DNA of 64,000 nucleotides from Thermoleophilum album (GTDB lineage: Bacteria; Actinomycetota; Thermoleophilia; Solirubrobacterales; Thermoleophilaceae), in contig NZ_FNWJ01000001.1 in assembly GCF_900108055.1 (NCBI RefSeq), forward strand, positions 186,001-250,000, read 5' to 3'. The notes beneath the pieces were generated by a model. It was not told the origin of the DNA. It saw only the letters and a list, made by a program, of their open reading frames with translations, and did not search any database. Numbering within the stretch: position 1 is the first letter of the stretch; each line of letters starts with the position of its first letter. A program made the translations under genes and the position numbers. Positions 10,347 through 18,416 of the stretch are shown in pieces.

Positions 10347-11039
10347 ATGCGAAAACGCGACGAGCTCAGCGAGGCCGTCGAGGACTACGTGAAGTCGATC
10401 TACGTGCTGCAAGCGCGTGCCGGCGGCGAAGCGGTGACCACGACCGCGCTCGCCGAACGCCTTGGCGTGACGCCGGCTTCGGTCTCGGCGATGATCCGTC
10501 GGCTCGACGAGCAGGGTCTGGCACGGCACGAGCGTTACCGGGGCGTGCGGCTCACGGAGGAAGGCGAACGCCTGGCACTCGAGGTGCTACGCCACCACCG
10601 GCTGCTCGAGCTGTACTTGGTTGAGAAGCTGGGCATGCCGTGGGACAAGGTGCATGCCGAGGCGGAGGTACTCGAGCACGTGCTCTCCGAGGAGCTCGAG
10701 GAGCTGATCGCGCGCAAGCTGGGGCACCCCAAACGCGACCCCCACGGCGATCCCATCCCGAGCGTCGAGGGCCACGTCGAGGAAGAGGAGACGGTCAGCC
10801 TCGAATCGCTCGAGCCGGGCGCCAGGGGCCGCTTCGTGCGCATCTCCGACTCCGATCCGGAGATGCTGCGCTACCTCGCGGACCGCGGCATCAAACCGGG
10901 CGACCACTTCGAAGTGGTCGAACGGCAGCCGTTCGGCGGACCCTTGTTCGTGCGCTTCGGGGGCGAAGTGCACGCCCTCGGCGGGGAACTGGCGCGCTCG
11001 ATGCGCGTCGTCGTCGACGACGCCAAAGGGCGCATCTGA
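10347..11039 (+). CDS. DtxR/MntR-family metal-dependent transcriptional regulator
   Basis: 230 residues from ATG 10347 (a TTG lies nine bases upstream). An N-terminal winged helix (LAERLGVTPASVSAMIRRL) is followed by the dimerisation and metal-binding domain with HHRLLELYLVEKLG, HAEAEVLEHVLSEEL and the HPKRDPHGDPIP loop. A C-terminal FeoA/SH3-like domain covers the last ~75 residues. It should repress iron- or manganese-responsive genes when metal-loaded. The residue that is cysteine in DtxR/IdeR (before PxGxPIP) is aspartate here, which leans to Mn-type members. Two TTAG-type boxes near 42380 and 42960 are possible targets. Confidence 0.9.
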   Translation: MRKRDELSEAVEDYVKSIYVLQARAGGEAVTTTALAERLGVTPASVSAMIRRLDEQGLARHERYRGVRLTEEGERLALEVLRHHRLLELYLVEKLGMPWDKVHAEAEVLEHVLSEELEELIARKLGHPKRDPHGDPIPSVEGHVEEEETVSLESLEPGARGRFVRISDSDPEMLRYLADRGIKPGDHFEVVERQPFGGPLFVRFGGEVHALGGELARSMRVVVDDAKGRI

Positions 11040-11055
11040 TCTGACCGTCGGTCGT

Positions 11056-12003
11056 TCAGCCGCGCCGGACGCCCGTCTGCAGCGGGCAGACCCGTTGGAG
11101 CGAGTTGTCGGATTCGTCGCTCTCGGCGATCAGCCCGTCGGGATCGACGACAACCGCGACCGAGGTGCCCTCTAGGCAGAGCGGACCGTCGACGCGGAGC
11201 TCGGTGCTCGAGTGCGGGACGAGCGGCGGCAAAGTCAGCCGTTTCGACCACGCCCCGGCGGTGATCTCGACGACAGCGGGTGGCGCCGGCCCATTTCCGG
11301 TGTTGCGAACAACCAGCCGGTATCCGCCGCTGGCCGCGCCCCAGCTGATGGCGACGGGACGCAGGTTCGGCAGCAGTTGCGGGAGCACGCAGGCTCCCGA
11401 GCGCTCGCTTTGCTGACGGAGCGTCTGGCCGTGCGCGTCACGCCACGCGAAGTCCGCGCGCACCCGATAGCTCGCGCCGTGACGCAGGTTGCGATACGTG
11501 CGTTCGAGCACGAAGGCCGGGACCCCTACTTTCGACCAGCGCCAGCGCGAAGAAGCGAGCCGGATCGTGCGCCAGCGCCCATCGCCAGCAAGGTTGCGTT
11601 CCTGGAGCTGCAAGCGGATGCCTAGCTGCGCCGCTCCGGGCACTCTGCGCATGCGCGCGACGAAGGTTGCGCGCGCAAGCGTTGGTCGGCAAGCCCGCAG
11701 CGCCGCCTCCGCGAGCCTGGACGACGGCTTGCTGGCACTACCGGGCGCGCCCGATGTGCCGCCGCCAGCAGCGACTGCCGGCGCGGCAGCCGTGGCGGCG
11801 CCCAGCGCGCCGGTCGCGCTCACCGCGAGCGCCACACCCGCCACTAGTGCCGCGATCGCTAACGACCACAGCGGAGCGCTCGATGCCCAAAAGCGGCGGT
11901 TCCGGCGGCGCACGCGCGCGTCCGGAGTCCGCATCACGGCGCGGTGCGAGCGGCTGCGCTCGTCACGACCGACGAGGCGAGTGCGTGCGGTACGGAACCC
12001 CAT
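11056..12003 (-). CDS. Secreted or membrane-anchored CARDB-domain protein
   Basis: 315 residues. A basic N-terminus precedes a single hydrophobic segment (~45-75), then an Ala/Gly/Ser-rich spacer. The C-terminal ~100 residues form a CARDB (APHP-type) beta-sandwich, starting PNLRPVAISW and ending with the characteristic DGLIAESDESDNS. Such domains are extracellular adhesion or spacer modules. The middle part (~105-215), with two cysteines, is not recognised. It converges with the DtxR gene 16 bases away. Function unknown; cell-surface location is inferred. Confidence 0.75.
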   Translation of the reverse strand: MGFRTARTRLVGRDERSRSHRAVMRTPDARVRRRNRRFWASSAPLWSLAIAALVAGVALAVSATGALGAATAAAPAVAAGGGTSGAPGSASKPSSRLAEAALRACRPTLARATFVARMRRVPGAAQLGIRLQLQERNLAGDGRWRTIRLASSRWRWSKVGVPAFVLERTYRNLRHGASYRVRADFAWRDAHGQTLRQQSERSGACVLPQLLPNLRPVAISWGAASGGYRLVVRNTGNGPAPPAVVEITAGAWSKRLTLPPLVPHSSTELRVDGPLCLEGTSVAVVVDPDGLIAESDESDNSLQRVCPLQTGVRRG

Positions 12004-12193
12004 GCGCCCTCACCAACAACCCGCCGGCGCGGAAGTTTCGTGCTTTCGACAAGTAGATCCGCAGGCACGAGACCGGCCGGCGACACGGGCCGCGGGGTAA
12101 CGGGCGCGGCGCGCGGAGCGCGTGGCGAGGACGGCACCTCGGCCTGCACGGCGTGTGGCGATCAGTGCGCCGGGCGTGCGCCGCGCGCTGCGA

Positions 12194-12418
12194 TCAGCGT
12201 GACTTGGCCTGCGCCGCGCGGCTGCGCGCCACCTTGCGACGGAAGCGCTCTACGCGGCCGCCGGTGTCCACCAACTTCTGCTTGCCGGTGTAGAAGGGGT
12301 GGCAGTTCGAGCAGATCTCGACGTGGATCTCGCTCTTCGTGGAGCGCGTCCAGAACTCGTTGCCACAGGTGCAGCGAACGTGCGCCGGTCCGTATTCGGG
12401 GTGAATGCCCGCCTTCAT
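12194..12418 (-). CDS. rpmE: 50S ribosomal protein L31 (zinc form)
   Basis: 74 residues, normal L31 length. Starts [16 protein letters not shown]. Four cysteines at 16, 18, 36 and 39 form the CxC...CxxC zinc site, so this is the C+ form. The family anchor [20 protein letters not shown] is intact. It lies 12 bases downstream of gpsA. The 190-base stretch on the other side (12004-12193) shows no gene or convincing signal. Confidence 0.98.
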   Translation of the reverse strand: MKAGIHPEYGPAHVRCTCGNEFWTRSTKSEIHVEICSNCHPFYTGKQKLVDTGGRVERFRRKVARSRAAQAKSR

Positions 12419-12430
12419 CGCACGGCGAGT

Positions 12431-13519
12431 CTACTCGGGTGCAGCGCCAGTCGCGTCCTGGCCGTCGGCGAGCTGACGCCGCCGACGCAAGCGGCGAGCG
12501 AGGTAGCGCATGCGCAGAAGCCAGGAGCGCGGTCGGCCGAAGCGCGCCGGCGGCGGCTGCTGGGCGCGCACCAGTGCGACCCAGCGATCGAGCGGCAGGG
12601 AGCCGTCGATGAGGTGAGCGAGCGCCGACGTTACGGGCGCTTCGAGGCCTTCGCGCGCGATCGCTTGCGCCAAGAGCTGCACGGTCTCGAGCGCCTCGAC
12701 GGCTTGGCCAACACGAGCGGGGATCTCAGCTGCCGGGACCCCTTGCGCAAGCAGCTCGCCAGCGGTGCGGTTGCGAGAGGTCGGAGCGAGCGCGGTCGCG
12801 ACGAGATCGCCGGTGCCTGCGCGGCCCACGAAGGTACGTGCCTGGGCACCTCGTCGCTCGGCGAACGCGAGTACCTCGAGAAAGATGTCGGCGGCAGCCA
12901 TCCCGGCGGCGTTCAGACCCTGCTCGCGCGTCGCGCCGACCGCGACCGCCGCGGCGTTCTTCGCCACGCCGGCAAGCTCGACGCCGACCGGATCAGAGGA
13001 GACCTCGCACACCACGCCGGCCGCCTGGAAGACGCCGGCGACGGCGTGCGCTAGCTCACGCGACCAGGCCGCGCACACCAGTCCGGCACCCGCTTCGACC
13101 ATCTCGCGGGCGTGAGCGGGACCCCCCACGCAGGCGATCCGGTCGCCGCCGAAGCGATCGGCGAGCAGCGCCGTCGGCTGCCGACCGTCGGGTGGAACGA
13201 GTCCCTTGGCGAGCGACACCAGACCGGCGTGCGCTGGCGGCTTGCGCTGTCCGAGCGCTTCGACGGCGGTCGGCAAAGCCTTCGATGGCACCGCCAAAAA
13301 GACGAGGTCAGCGCGTGCGAGCGGCTCCCCCCAGTCGCCGGCGAGGGCAGCTACGCGCAGCGCCGGCGGCAACGGCACCCCGGGCAGGTAACGCCGGTTC
13401 TCGCGCCGGCGCCGCAACTCCTCCGCGTGTTCGGCGCTGCGCACCAGGAGAGTCGTCCGCAAGCCTGCGCGGACGAGCAGGATCGCGACGGCGGTGCCGA
13501 ATGAGCCGCCCCCGACCAC
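12431..13519 (-). CDS. gpsA: Glycerol-3-phosphate dehydrogenase [NAD(P)+]
   Basis: 362 residues from GTG 13519. It reduces dihydroxyacetone phosphate to glycerol-3-phosphate for phospholipid synthesis. The dinucleotide site VGGGSFGTA, LAKGL, GGPAHAREM, the catalytic lysine in AGVAKNAAAVAVG, and GTGDLVATALAPTSRNR are all visible. The C-terminus carries a ~35-residue basic extension. The chosen GTG begins inside the first beta strand. The residues just before it (SFRRAIV) fit the family better, but the only candidate start there is an ATT, and a stop lies 48 bases upstream of the GTG, so the exact N-terminus is uncertain. Confidence 0.93.
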   Translation of the reverse strand: MVGGGSFGTAVAILLVRAGLRTTLLVRSAEHAEELRRRRENRRYLPGVPLPPALRVAALAGDWGEPLARADLVFLAVPSKALPTAVEALGQRKPPAHAGLVSLAKGLVPPDGRQPTALLADRFGGDRIACVGGPAHAREMVEAGAGLVCAAWSRELAHAVAGVFQAAGVVCEVSSDPVGVELAGVAKNAAAVAVGATREQGLNAAGMAAADIFLEVLAFAERRGAQARTFVGRAGTGDLVATALAPTSRNRTAGELLAQGVPAAEIPARVGQAVEALETVQLLAQAIAREGLEAPVTSALAHLIDGSLPLDRWVALVRAQQPPPARFGRPRSWLLRMRYLARRLRRRRQLADGQDATGAAPE

Positions 13520-13720
13520 GATCGCTCGGCGGAAGCTGTGAAGCCGCGTGAGAATGGCGCGAGGCTAACGAGCCGCGCTGCGAACAGCTGGTGAAGACCG
13601 CAAGACCAGCCCCGTCAGATCGCGAGCGGCCGCGTCCGCGCTTGATCGATCGACGCGTGACGCCCGGCACTAGCGGGTGTAAACGTGGAAGCGAACGAAC
13701 TCGCGCGAAGGGAGCATGCG

Positions 13721-14125
13721 ATGCGGTTGGCGGACGTCATGACTCGCGACTTGCCCCGGGCACAGCCGGACGAGAGCGTCGCCTCAGCGGCGCAGAAGAT
13801 GGTCGCCGCGGGCGTCAAGGCACTGCCGGTATGCCGGGGCGACGCGCTCGTCGGCATCCTCACCGATTGGGACGTGACGCGAGCGGTAGCGGAGGCCGCG
13901 GACCCCGCACGCGAACACGTCGAGCGCTGGATGACTAAGGACCCGATCAGCGCCCCACCGGACGCCCTGCTCACAGATGCCTCGGAGCTGATGGCCCAGC
14001 ACCAGATCCACCACCTGCCGGTGGTGCGTGACAACGTCGTCGAGGGGATGGTCCACCTCGACGTCGACTGGAATCGCCTCGGCGAAGCGGGCATGCCGGC
14101 GGCGAGCTTCGCTACCCCGATCTGA
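13721..14125 (+). CDS. Two-CBS-domain protein
   Basis: About 134 residues from the ATG at 13721, preceded by a GGGAG ribosome binding site; a GTG at 13685 would add 12 residues. It is a tandem CBS pair: VMTRDLPRAQPDESVASAAQKM...VGILTDWDVTRAV, then WMTKDPISAPPDALLTDASELM...HHLPVVRDN. Standalone CBS pairs bind adenine nucleotides and modulate partners; the partner here is unknown. The second domain ends in a degenerate VHLDVDW instead of the usual SxxDL. Confidence 0.9.
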   Translation: MRLADVMTRDLPRAQPDESVASAAQKMVAAGVKALPVCRGDALVGILTDWDVTRAVAEAADPAREHVERWMTKDPISAPPDALLTDASELMAQHQIHHLPVVRDNVVEGMVHLDVDWNRLGEAGMPAASFATPI

Positions 14126-14166
14126 CAGAGCAGACCGCGCACCCGGAGCGGACCGCGCAGTCGGGC

Positions 14167-14186
14167 AGCGGTGCTAAAGCACCGCT
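14167..14186. terminator. Bidirectional terminator-like hairpin
   Basis: A perfect nine-base inverted repeat (AGCGGTGCT / AGCACCGCT) with a two-base loop sits between the convergent CBS and ETF-QO genes. There is no T-run, as is common in very GC-rich genomes. Its placement 10 bases from the ETF-QO stop supports a terminator for either strand. Confidence 0.55.
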
Positions 14187-14196
14187 CGCGTCGCCG

Positions 14197-15924
14197 TCAG
14201 GTGAGCTGGTAGTTGGGGCCGTCGCCGCCCTCAGGCGGGGTCAGGCGCCCGCCCTTGGCGGTGATCGCGCCGCACTGCACGCAGTTCGAGGCCGTGACCT
14301 TCACCTTGACGAGCTTCTTGCCGTCGAGCCGGCCGTCCACTCGCGCCGCCTCGAGTTCCTCTTCGGGAACTTCGTAGACCTGCGCCGGACACATGTTCTG
14401 CCACATCAGCGCGACCTCCAGCGGCACTGGATTCGCGATCCGGATGTGGTTAGGCGCGTCGTCACGAGTGGCGTTGCCCGACAGGAAAACCGAGTCGAGC
14501 TTGTTGAACGTCAGCTCGTTGTCGGGCTTCGGATAGACCTTGTCGCGATCCCCGATAAAGACCGGGACGGTCGCGTCGTCGTGGGTTTCCCAGTGCCCAC
14601 CCGGGAAGCGGCCCTTGGTGATGAGCATGGCGTTGGAGATCGCGCCGCCCACGAAGAAGCCCTTCGAGAACGGCTGACGCATGTTGCGGACCTCGTAAAG
14701 GTCCTTTTCGATCTCCGACTCGCGCACGCGCCGTTCGTAGCCCGAGAGGTCTTCCGTCGAACCGTGCTCCTTGAGCGCCTCGTAGACCGCTTCAGCGGCA
14801 AAGATGCCGGCGTGCATCGCGTAGTGAATGCCCTTCAGGCGTGGGACGTTGACCATCCCCGCCGAGTCGCCAGCGATGCACATGCCGGGCGCCCAAAGCC
14901 GCTTGGGCATCGCCCAGTAACCACCCGACGGAATGGTCTTGGCGCCCCAGGCGATGCGCTTACCACCCTCGAGGATGCCGCGCACCAACGGGTGGGTCTT
15001 GAGCAGCTGGAGGGTGTCGTGGACGGAGAAGGTGGCGTCCTTGTAGTCGAGCCCGGCGACGAAACCGAGCGAGACCTTGTCCTCGCCCATCGGATAGATG
15101 AAAGAGCCGCCGAACTCGCCGTACTTCGCGCGGTAGCGCAGCGGCCAGCCCATCGTGTGGATCACGCGATCGAGCGGCTGCTTTACCTCCCACACTTCCT
15201 TGACTCCGAGCTCCCACTGCTGGGGGTCCTCGGAGCCGAGACCGAAGTAACGGATTGCCGCTCCCGCGAGATGGCCCTGCGTGCCCTCGCAGAGGATCGT
15301 CGCCTTGGCGATCACGTCGGAGCCCGGTTCGAAGTTCGAGAGCTCCTTACCCTCGCGATCCCGGCCCTTGTCGCCAGTCCGAACGCCGACCACCCGACCG
15401 TCCTCGACCAGCAACTTGACGGCGGCAGTCTCGGGGAGGATGTATGCGCCGAGCTCCTCGGCCTTGCCCGCCAGCCAACGACCGAGCTGCGCGATCGAGG
15501 TCACGTGATTCCCGTGGTTGCGGAACGGCGGCGGCGTCGGCTTGAGCGGGATTGCGCGCTTCGGTGTGAGCAAGTAGACGGCATCCTTGTCGACGGTGCC
15601 GTAAGTCGGCCACTCCGACTCCGGCATGTCGGGGAACAGCTTGCGCATCGCCGACGGCCGCATCATCGCGCCGGAGAGCAGGTGCGAGCCGCAGGTCTTG
15701 CCCTTCTCGATGATCGCGATCGGCACCTCGCCGAGCGACTCGAGAAGTTGCTCGTCTTCGGCCAAGAGCTGGCCAAGACGGATCGCGCAGGCAAGACCAG
15801 CCGGTCCGCCACCGACGATCGCGATCCCGACCTCGATCCGTTCGTCAGGGGGGTCGGTCGGCGGCCCGACGAACTCCTTTGCCGGATCGACGGGCGGTGG
15901 AAACTCTGCCGGCGCAGTCGCCAT
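14197..15924 (-). CDS. Electron-transfer flavoprotein:quinone oxidoreductase (ETF-QO)
   Basis: 575 residues, full length for ETF-QO. It passes electrons from reduced ETF to the membrane quinone pool. The FAD-binding GGGPAGLACAIRLG is near residue 38 and a second GMCIAGDSAGMVNVPRLKGIHYA matches the family. At the C-terminus the 4Fe-4S ligands should be C...CxxCxxC. Here CPAQVYE supplies the first and NCVQC the next two, but the fourth is isoleucine (CGAI). The final PPEGGDGPNYQLT matches the conserved end. It follows etfA by 5 bases, so etfB-etfA-ETF-QO is an operon. Confidence 0.93.
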   Translation of the reverse strand: MATAPAEFPPPVDPAKEFVGPPTDPPDERIEVGIAIVGGGPAGLACAIRLGQLLAEDEQLLESLGEVPIAIIEKGKTCGSHLLSGAMMRPSAMRKLFPDMPESEWPTYGTVDKDAVYLLTPKRAIPLKPTPPPFRNHGNHVTSIAQLGRWLAGKAEELGAYILPETAAVKLLVEDGRVVGVRTGDKGRDREGKELSNFEPGSDVIAKATILCEGTQGHLAGAAIRYFGLGSEDPQQWELGVKEVWEVKQPLDRVIHTMGWPLRYRAKYGEFGGSFIYPMGEDKVSLGFVAGLDYKDATFSVHDTLQLLKTHPLVRGILEGGKRIAWGAKTIPSGGYWAMPKRLWAPGMCIAGDSAGMVNVPRLKGIHYAMHAGIFAAEAVYEALKEHGSTEDLSGYERRVRESEIEKDLYEVRNMRQPFSKGFFVGGAISNAMLITKGRFPGGHWETHDDATVPVFIGDRDKVYPKPDNELTFNKLDSVFLSGNATRDDAPNHIRIANPVPLEVALMWQNMCPAQVYEVPEEELEAARVDGRLDGKKLVKVKVTASNCVQCGAITAKGGRLTPPEGGDGPNYQLT

Positions 15925-15929
15925 CGCGC

Positions 15930-16913
15930 TTACGCCCCGCCGTTCCTGCGTGCCCGCAGAGCCTCGATCAACTTGGGCACGATCTTGTGCAGGTCGCCGA
16001 CCACACCGAGGTCGCAGAACTCGAAGATCGGGGCGTTCGGGTCCTTGTTGATCGCCACGATGTTCTCAGAGTTCTGCATGCCCACCTTGTGCTGGATCGC
16101 GCCGGAGATACCGGCGGCCAGGTACAGCTTGGGCGCGACCGTCTTACCGGTCTGGCCGATCTGGGCGCTGTACGGGTACCAGCCCGCGTCGACGACAGCA
16201 CGGGTAGCGGCGACCGCCCCGCCCATCAGCTCCGCGAGCTCCTCGAGCATCTTGAACCCTTCCGGCTGCCCGAGGCCGCGGCCGCCCGCGACGATGATCT
16301 CGGCGTCCTCGATGTTGATGTCGGCGCCGCGCTGCTCACCGCGCTTGACCATCCGCGCTTTCTGGGAGTGCGGCTGGAATTCGACGTCAACGTCGATCAC
16401 CTGCGCGGCCGCACCGTTGCGCTCGACGGCGTCGAAGGCGTTGAGGCGGCCGATCACGATGCCCGGGGAGCCGACATAACCCGAGTCGACGAGGGCCGAG
16501 TCCTGCAGGACCGGGCGGGTCGCGACGAGGCGTCCGTCTTGGACTTTGACTTCGGTCACCTCCATCACGACGCCGGCACGCAGCCGCGCCGACAGGCCCG
16601 CCCCGACCTCGAAGCCGAGCAGACCGCCGCCGAACAGCGCGTAGTCGTAGCCGTGCTCCTGGATGACCTTGGCCATCGCGTCGACAACCGGTTGAGCGAG
16701 CCCCTCGGGACCGCGCACCCGGTAGACCTTGCTAGCGCCGTAGCGGCCGAGCGAGGCGCACAGCTCGTCGGTGAGGTCGTCCCCGCCGACGACCACGGCA
16801 GCCGCCTCGCCGCCGAGCTCGGCGGCGAGCTTGGCGCCTTCGGAAACCGCACCGAGCGAGTTCTTGTTGAACGCGCCTTGGTAGTGGAGTGCGTAGGTGA
16901 GGATCCCGCTCAT
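15930..16913 (-). CDS. etfA: Electron transfer flavoprotein alpha subunit
   Basis: 327 residues from ATG 16913, which overlaps the etfB stop as ATGA; the longer open frame upstream is a shadow of etfB. The FAD domain is clear: RGLGQPEGFKMLEELAELMGGAVAATRAVVDAGWYPYSAQIGQTGKTVAPKLYLAAGISGAIQH is the family's most conserved part (about residues 205-270). With EtfB it carries electrons from acyl-CoA dehydrogenases to ETF-QO in the cytoplasm. Confidence 0.96.
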   Translation of the reverse strand: MSGILTYALHYQGAFNKNSLGAVSEGAKLAAELGGEAAAVVVGGDDLTDELCASLGRYGASKVYRVRGPEGLAQPVVDAMAKVIQEHGYDYALFGGGLLGFEVGAGLSARLRAGVVMEVTEVKVQDGRLVATRPVLQDSALVDSGYVGSPGIVIGRLNAFDAVERNGAAAQVIDVDVEFQPHSQKARMVKRGEQRGADINIEDAEIIVAGGRGLGQPEGFKMLEELAELMGGAVAATRAVVDAGWYPYSAQIGQTGKTVAPKLYLAAGISGAIQHKVGMQNSENIVAINKDPNAPIFEFCDLGVVGDLHKIVPKLIEALRARRNGGA

Positions 16914-17704
16914 GCCAAAAGCTTCCTTTCCTCGAGCCAGGCGATGATCTTCTGCACGGTCTCGTCGGTGTCTTCGTCCTCGATGATCTCGCCCGGTTCC
17001 TTCTGGGGCGGCGGGTTGATCGCGAGGACTTCCGTCCGCGAGCCCTTCTCCCCGACGTACTCGGGATCGATCCCGGCGTCGGCGACGGACAGCTTCTGGA
17101 GCGGCTTCTTCTTGGCCCCCATAATCGCCTTGAGCGATGGGTACCGCGGCTCGTTGATCGCGTCGCCGACGGAAATCACGGCCGGCAGCTCGACCTCGAC
17201 CGTGTCGTAGCCGTACTCGGCCTGGCGCTCGCAGATGAGCTTGCCGTCCTGCACGTCGATCGCGATCACCTGCGTGAGTGACGGCATCTTCAGGTGATCG
17301 GCGACCACCGCACCGACCGTGTAGCACTCACCGTCGTCGGACTGCTGGCCGAGCAGCACGAGATCCGGCTGCTCGCGCTCGAGGACCTTTGCGAGCGCGT
17401 AGCCGGTGGCGCACACGTCGGAGCCGGCGAGGGCCGGGTCGGTCAGGTGGATCGAGCGGTCAGCGCCTAGCGAGACGGCCTTGTGGAGCGTGCGGAAAGC
17501 ACCTTCCGGCCCCATCGTGACCGCCACGATCTCGTCAACCTGGACCTTGCCGCCCTCGCGGATCTGCATGGCGGCCTCGATCGCATGCGTGTCGAAGGGG
17601 TTGAGTTGGGTCTCGCCGGAGCGGTCGAGGCGCTTCGTCTGAGGGTCGATGCGCTTCTCGACCGCCGCGTCGGGTACCTCCTTGACGAGGACGCAGATCT
17701 TCAC
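16910..17704 (-). CDS. etfB: Electron transfer flavoprotein beta subunit
   Basis: 264 residues starting MKICVLVKEVPDA. The GTG at 17704 is preceded by AAGGAGAT at good spacing. The AMP-binding region includes the conserved ETF-beta core, and DLVLLGQQSDDGECYTVGAVVADHL is typical of FixA/EtfB. First gene of the etfB-etfA-ETF-QO operon; a perfect palindrome lies about 83 bases upstream and may be its operator. Confidence 0.96.
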   Translation of the reverse strand: MKICVLVKEVPDAAVEKRIDPQTKRLDRSGETQLNPFDTHAIEAAMQIREGGKVQVDEIVAVTMGPEGAFRTLHKAVSLGADRSIHLTDPALAGSDVCATGYALAKVLEREQPDLVLLGQQSDDGECYTVGAVVADHLKMPSLTQVIAIDVQDGKLICERQAEYGYDTVEVELPAVISVGDAINEPRYPSLKAIMGAKKKPLQKLSVADAGIDPEYVGEKGSRTEVLAINPPPQKEPGEIIEDEDTDETVQKIIAWLEERKLLA

Positions 17705-17786
17705 AGGCGATCTCCTTACCGTGTCTCTCCGATTCCGGCCTCGGCGCCGGCGGCGCAGTGAGCGGCGGGAATCTTACCGAGGTCTT

Positions 17787-17802
17787 GACTGACGAGTCAG
17801 TC
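17787..17802. promoter_or_regulatory. Perfect 16-base palindrome upstream of etfB (TetR/FadR-like operator)
   Basis: GACTGAC-GA-GTCAGTC, two perfect seven-base arms with a two-base centre, lies in the 136-base gap between the B12-subunit stop and the etfB start. Its shape resembles operators of TetR-family fatty-acid-degradation regulators such as Bacillus FadR, whose regulon includes etfBA. No regulator gene of that family is in the window. The perfect symmetry is seen; the regulator is inferred. Confidence 0.6.
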
Positions 17803-17840
17803 GCCCGCCCCGCAGAGCACGGAAGGGCGTGCGAAGCGCG

Positions 17841-18293
17841 TCAGGAAGCGCCGCGAGCCTCGGCCACGGCCGAGCGGATGAAGTCGACGATCGCCTGGAC
17901 CGAGGAGCCCGGCGTGAAGACTTCCGCCACACCGAGTTTCTTGAGTTCCGGGATGTCGTCTTTCGGGATCGTCCCGCCGACGACAACCACCACGTCATCC
18001 GCCCCTTGTTCGCGCAACAGTCGCACGACCTTGGGCACGAGGGTCATGTGGGCGCCCGAGAGAATCGACAGTCCGACGGCATCGGCGTCCTCTTGGATCG
18101 CCGTCTCGACGATCTGCTCGGGGGTTTGATGGAGGCCGGTGTAGATCACCTCCATGCCCGCATCGCGCAGTGCACGGGCGATGATCTTTGCTCCCCGGTC
18201 GTGGCCATCAAGGCCGGGCTTCGCCACCACAACACGGATCTTTCGCGCACTTGCGTGCTCGCTGGTGGCCCCGCTACTGGTCGTCGCCTCCAT
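17841..18293 (-). CDS. Cobalamin-binding small subunit of an acyl-CoA mutase
   Basis: 150 residues, a free-standing B12-binding domain. The base-off/His-on motif DxHxxG appears in [12 protein letters not shown], followed by SILSGAH and [12 protein letters not shown], in the usual spacing. It pairs with the large subunit encoded at 19431-21089 to form a heteromeric methylmalonyl- or isobutyryl-type CoA mutase. A cupredoxin gene separates the two, an unusual insertion. On the minus strand a TATAGACT lies just upstream of the start and may be a -10 element. Confidence 0.93.
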   Translation of the reverse strand: MEATTSSGATSEHASARKIRVVVAKPGLDGHDRGAKIIARALRDAGMEVIYTGLHQTPEQIVETAIQEDADAVGLSILSGAHMTLVPKVVRLLREQGADDVVVVVGGTIPKDDIPELKKLGVAEVFTPGSSVQAIVDFIRSAVAEARGAS

Positions 18294-18416
18294 CGCGAGG
18301 GGCGCAGTCTATAACCACGGCGACCGCTTGGCGGGCTAATGGGCGCCGTCTCTCAAGGCGCGTGCGACGACCCAGACGACCTGGCCCTTTCGCCGTCGGG
18401 CGGGTCGCCGCGGCGG

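Noticed and set aside
14446-16479. 677-codon open frame on the plus strand opposite ETF-QO and etfA
   Set aside because: It lies antisense to two clearly recognised genes and has no family-like motif. Long antisense frames are expected at this GC content.
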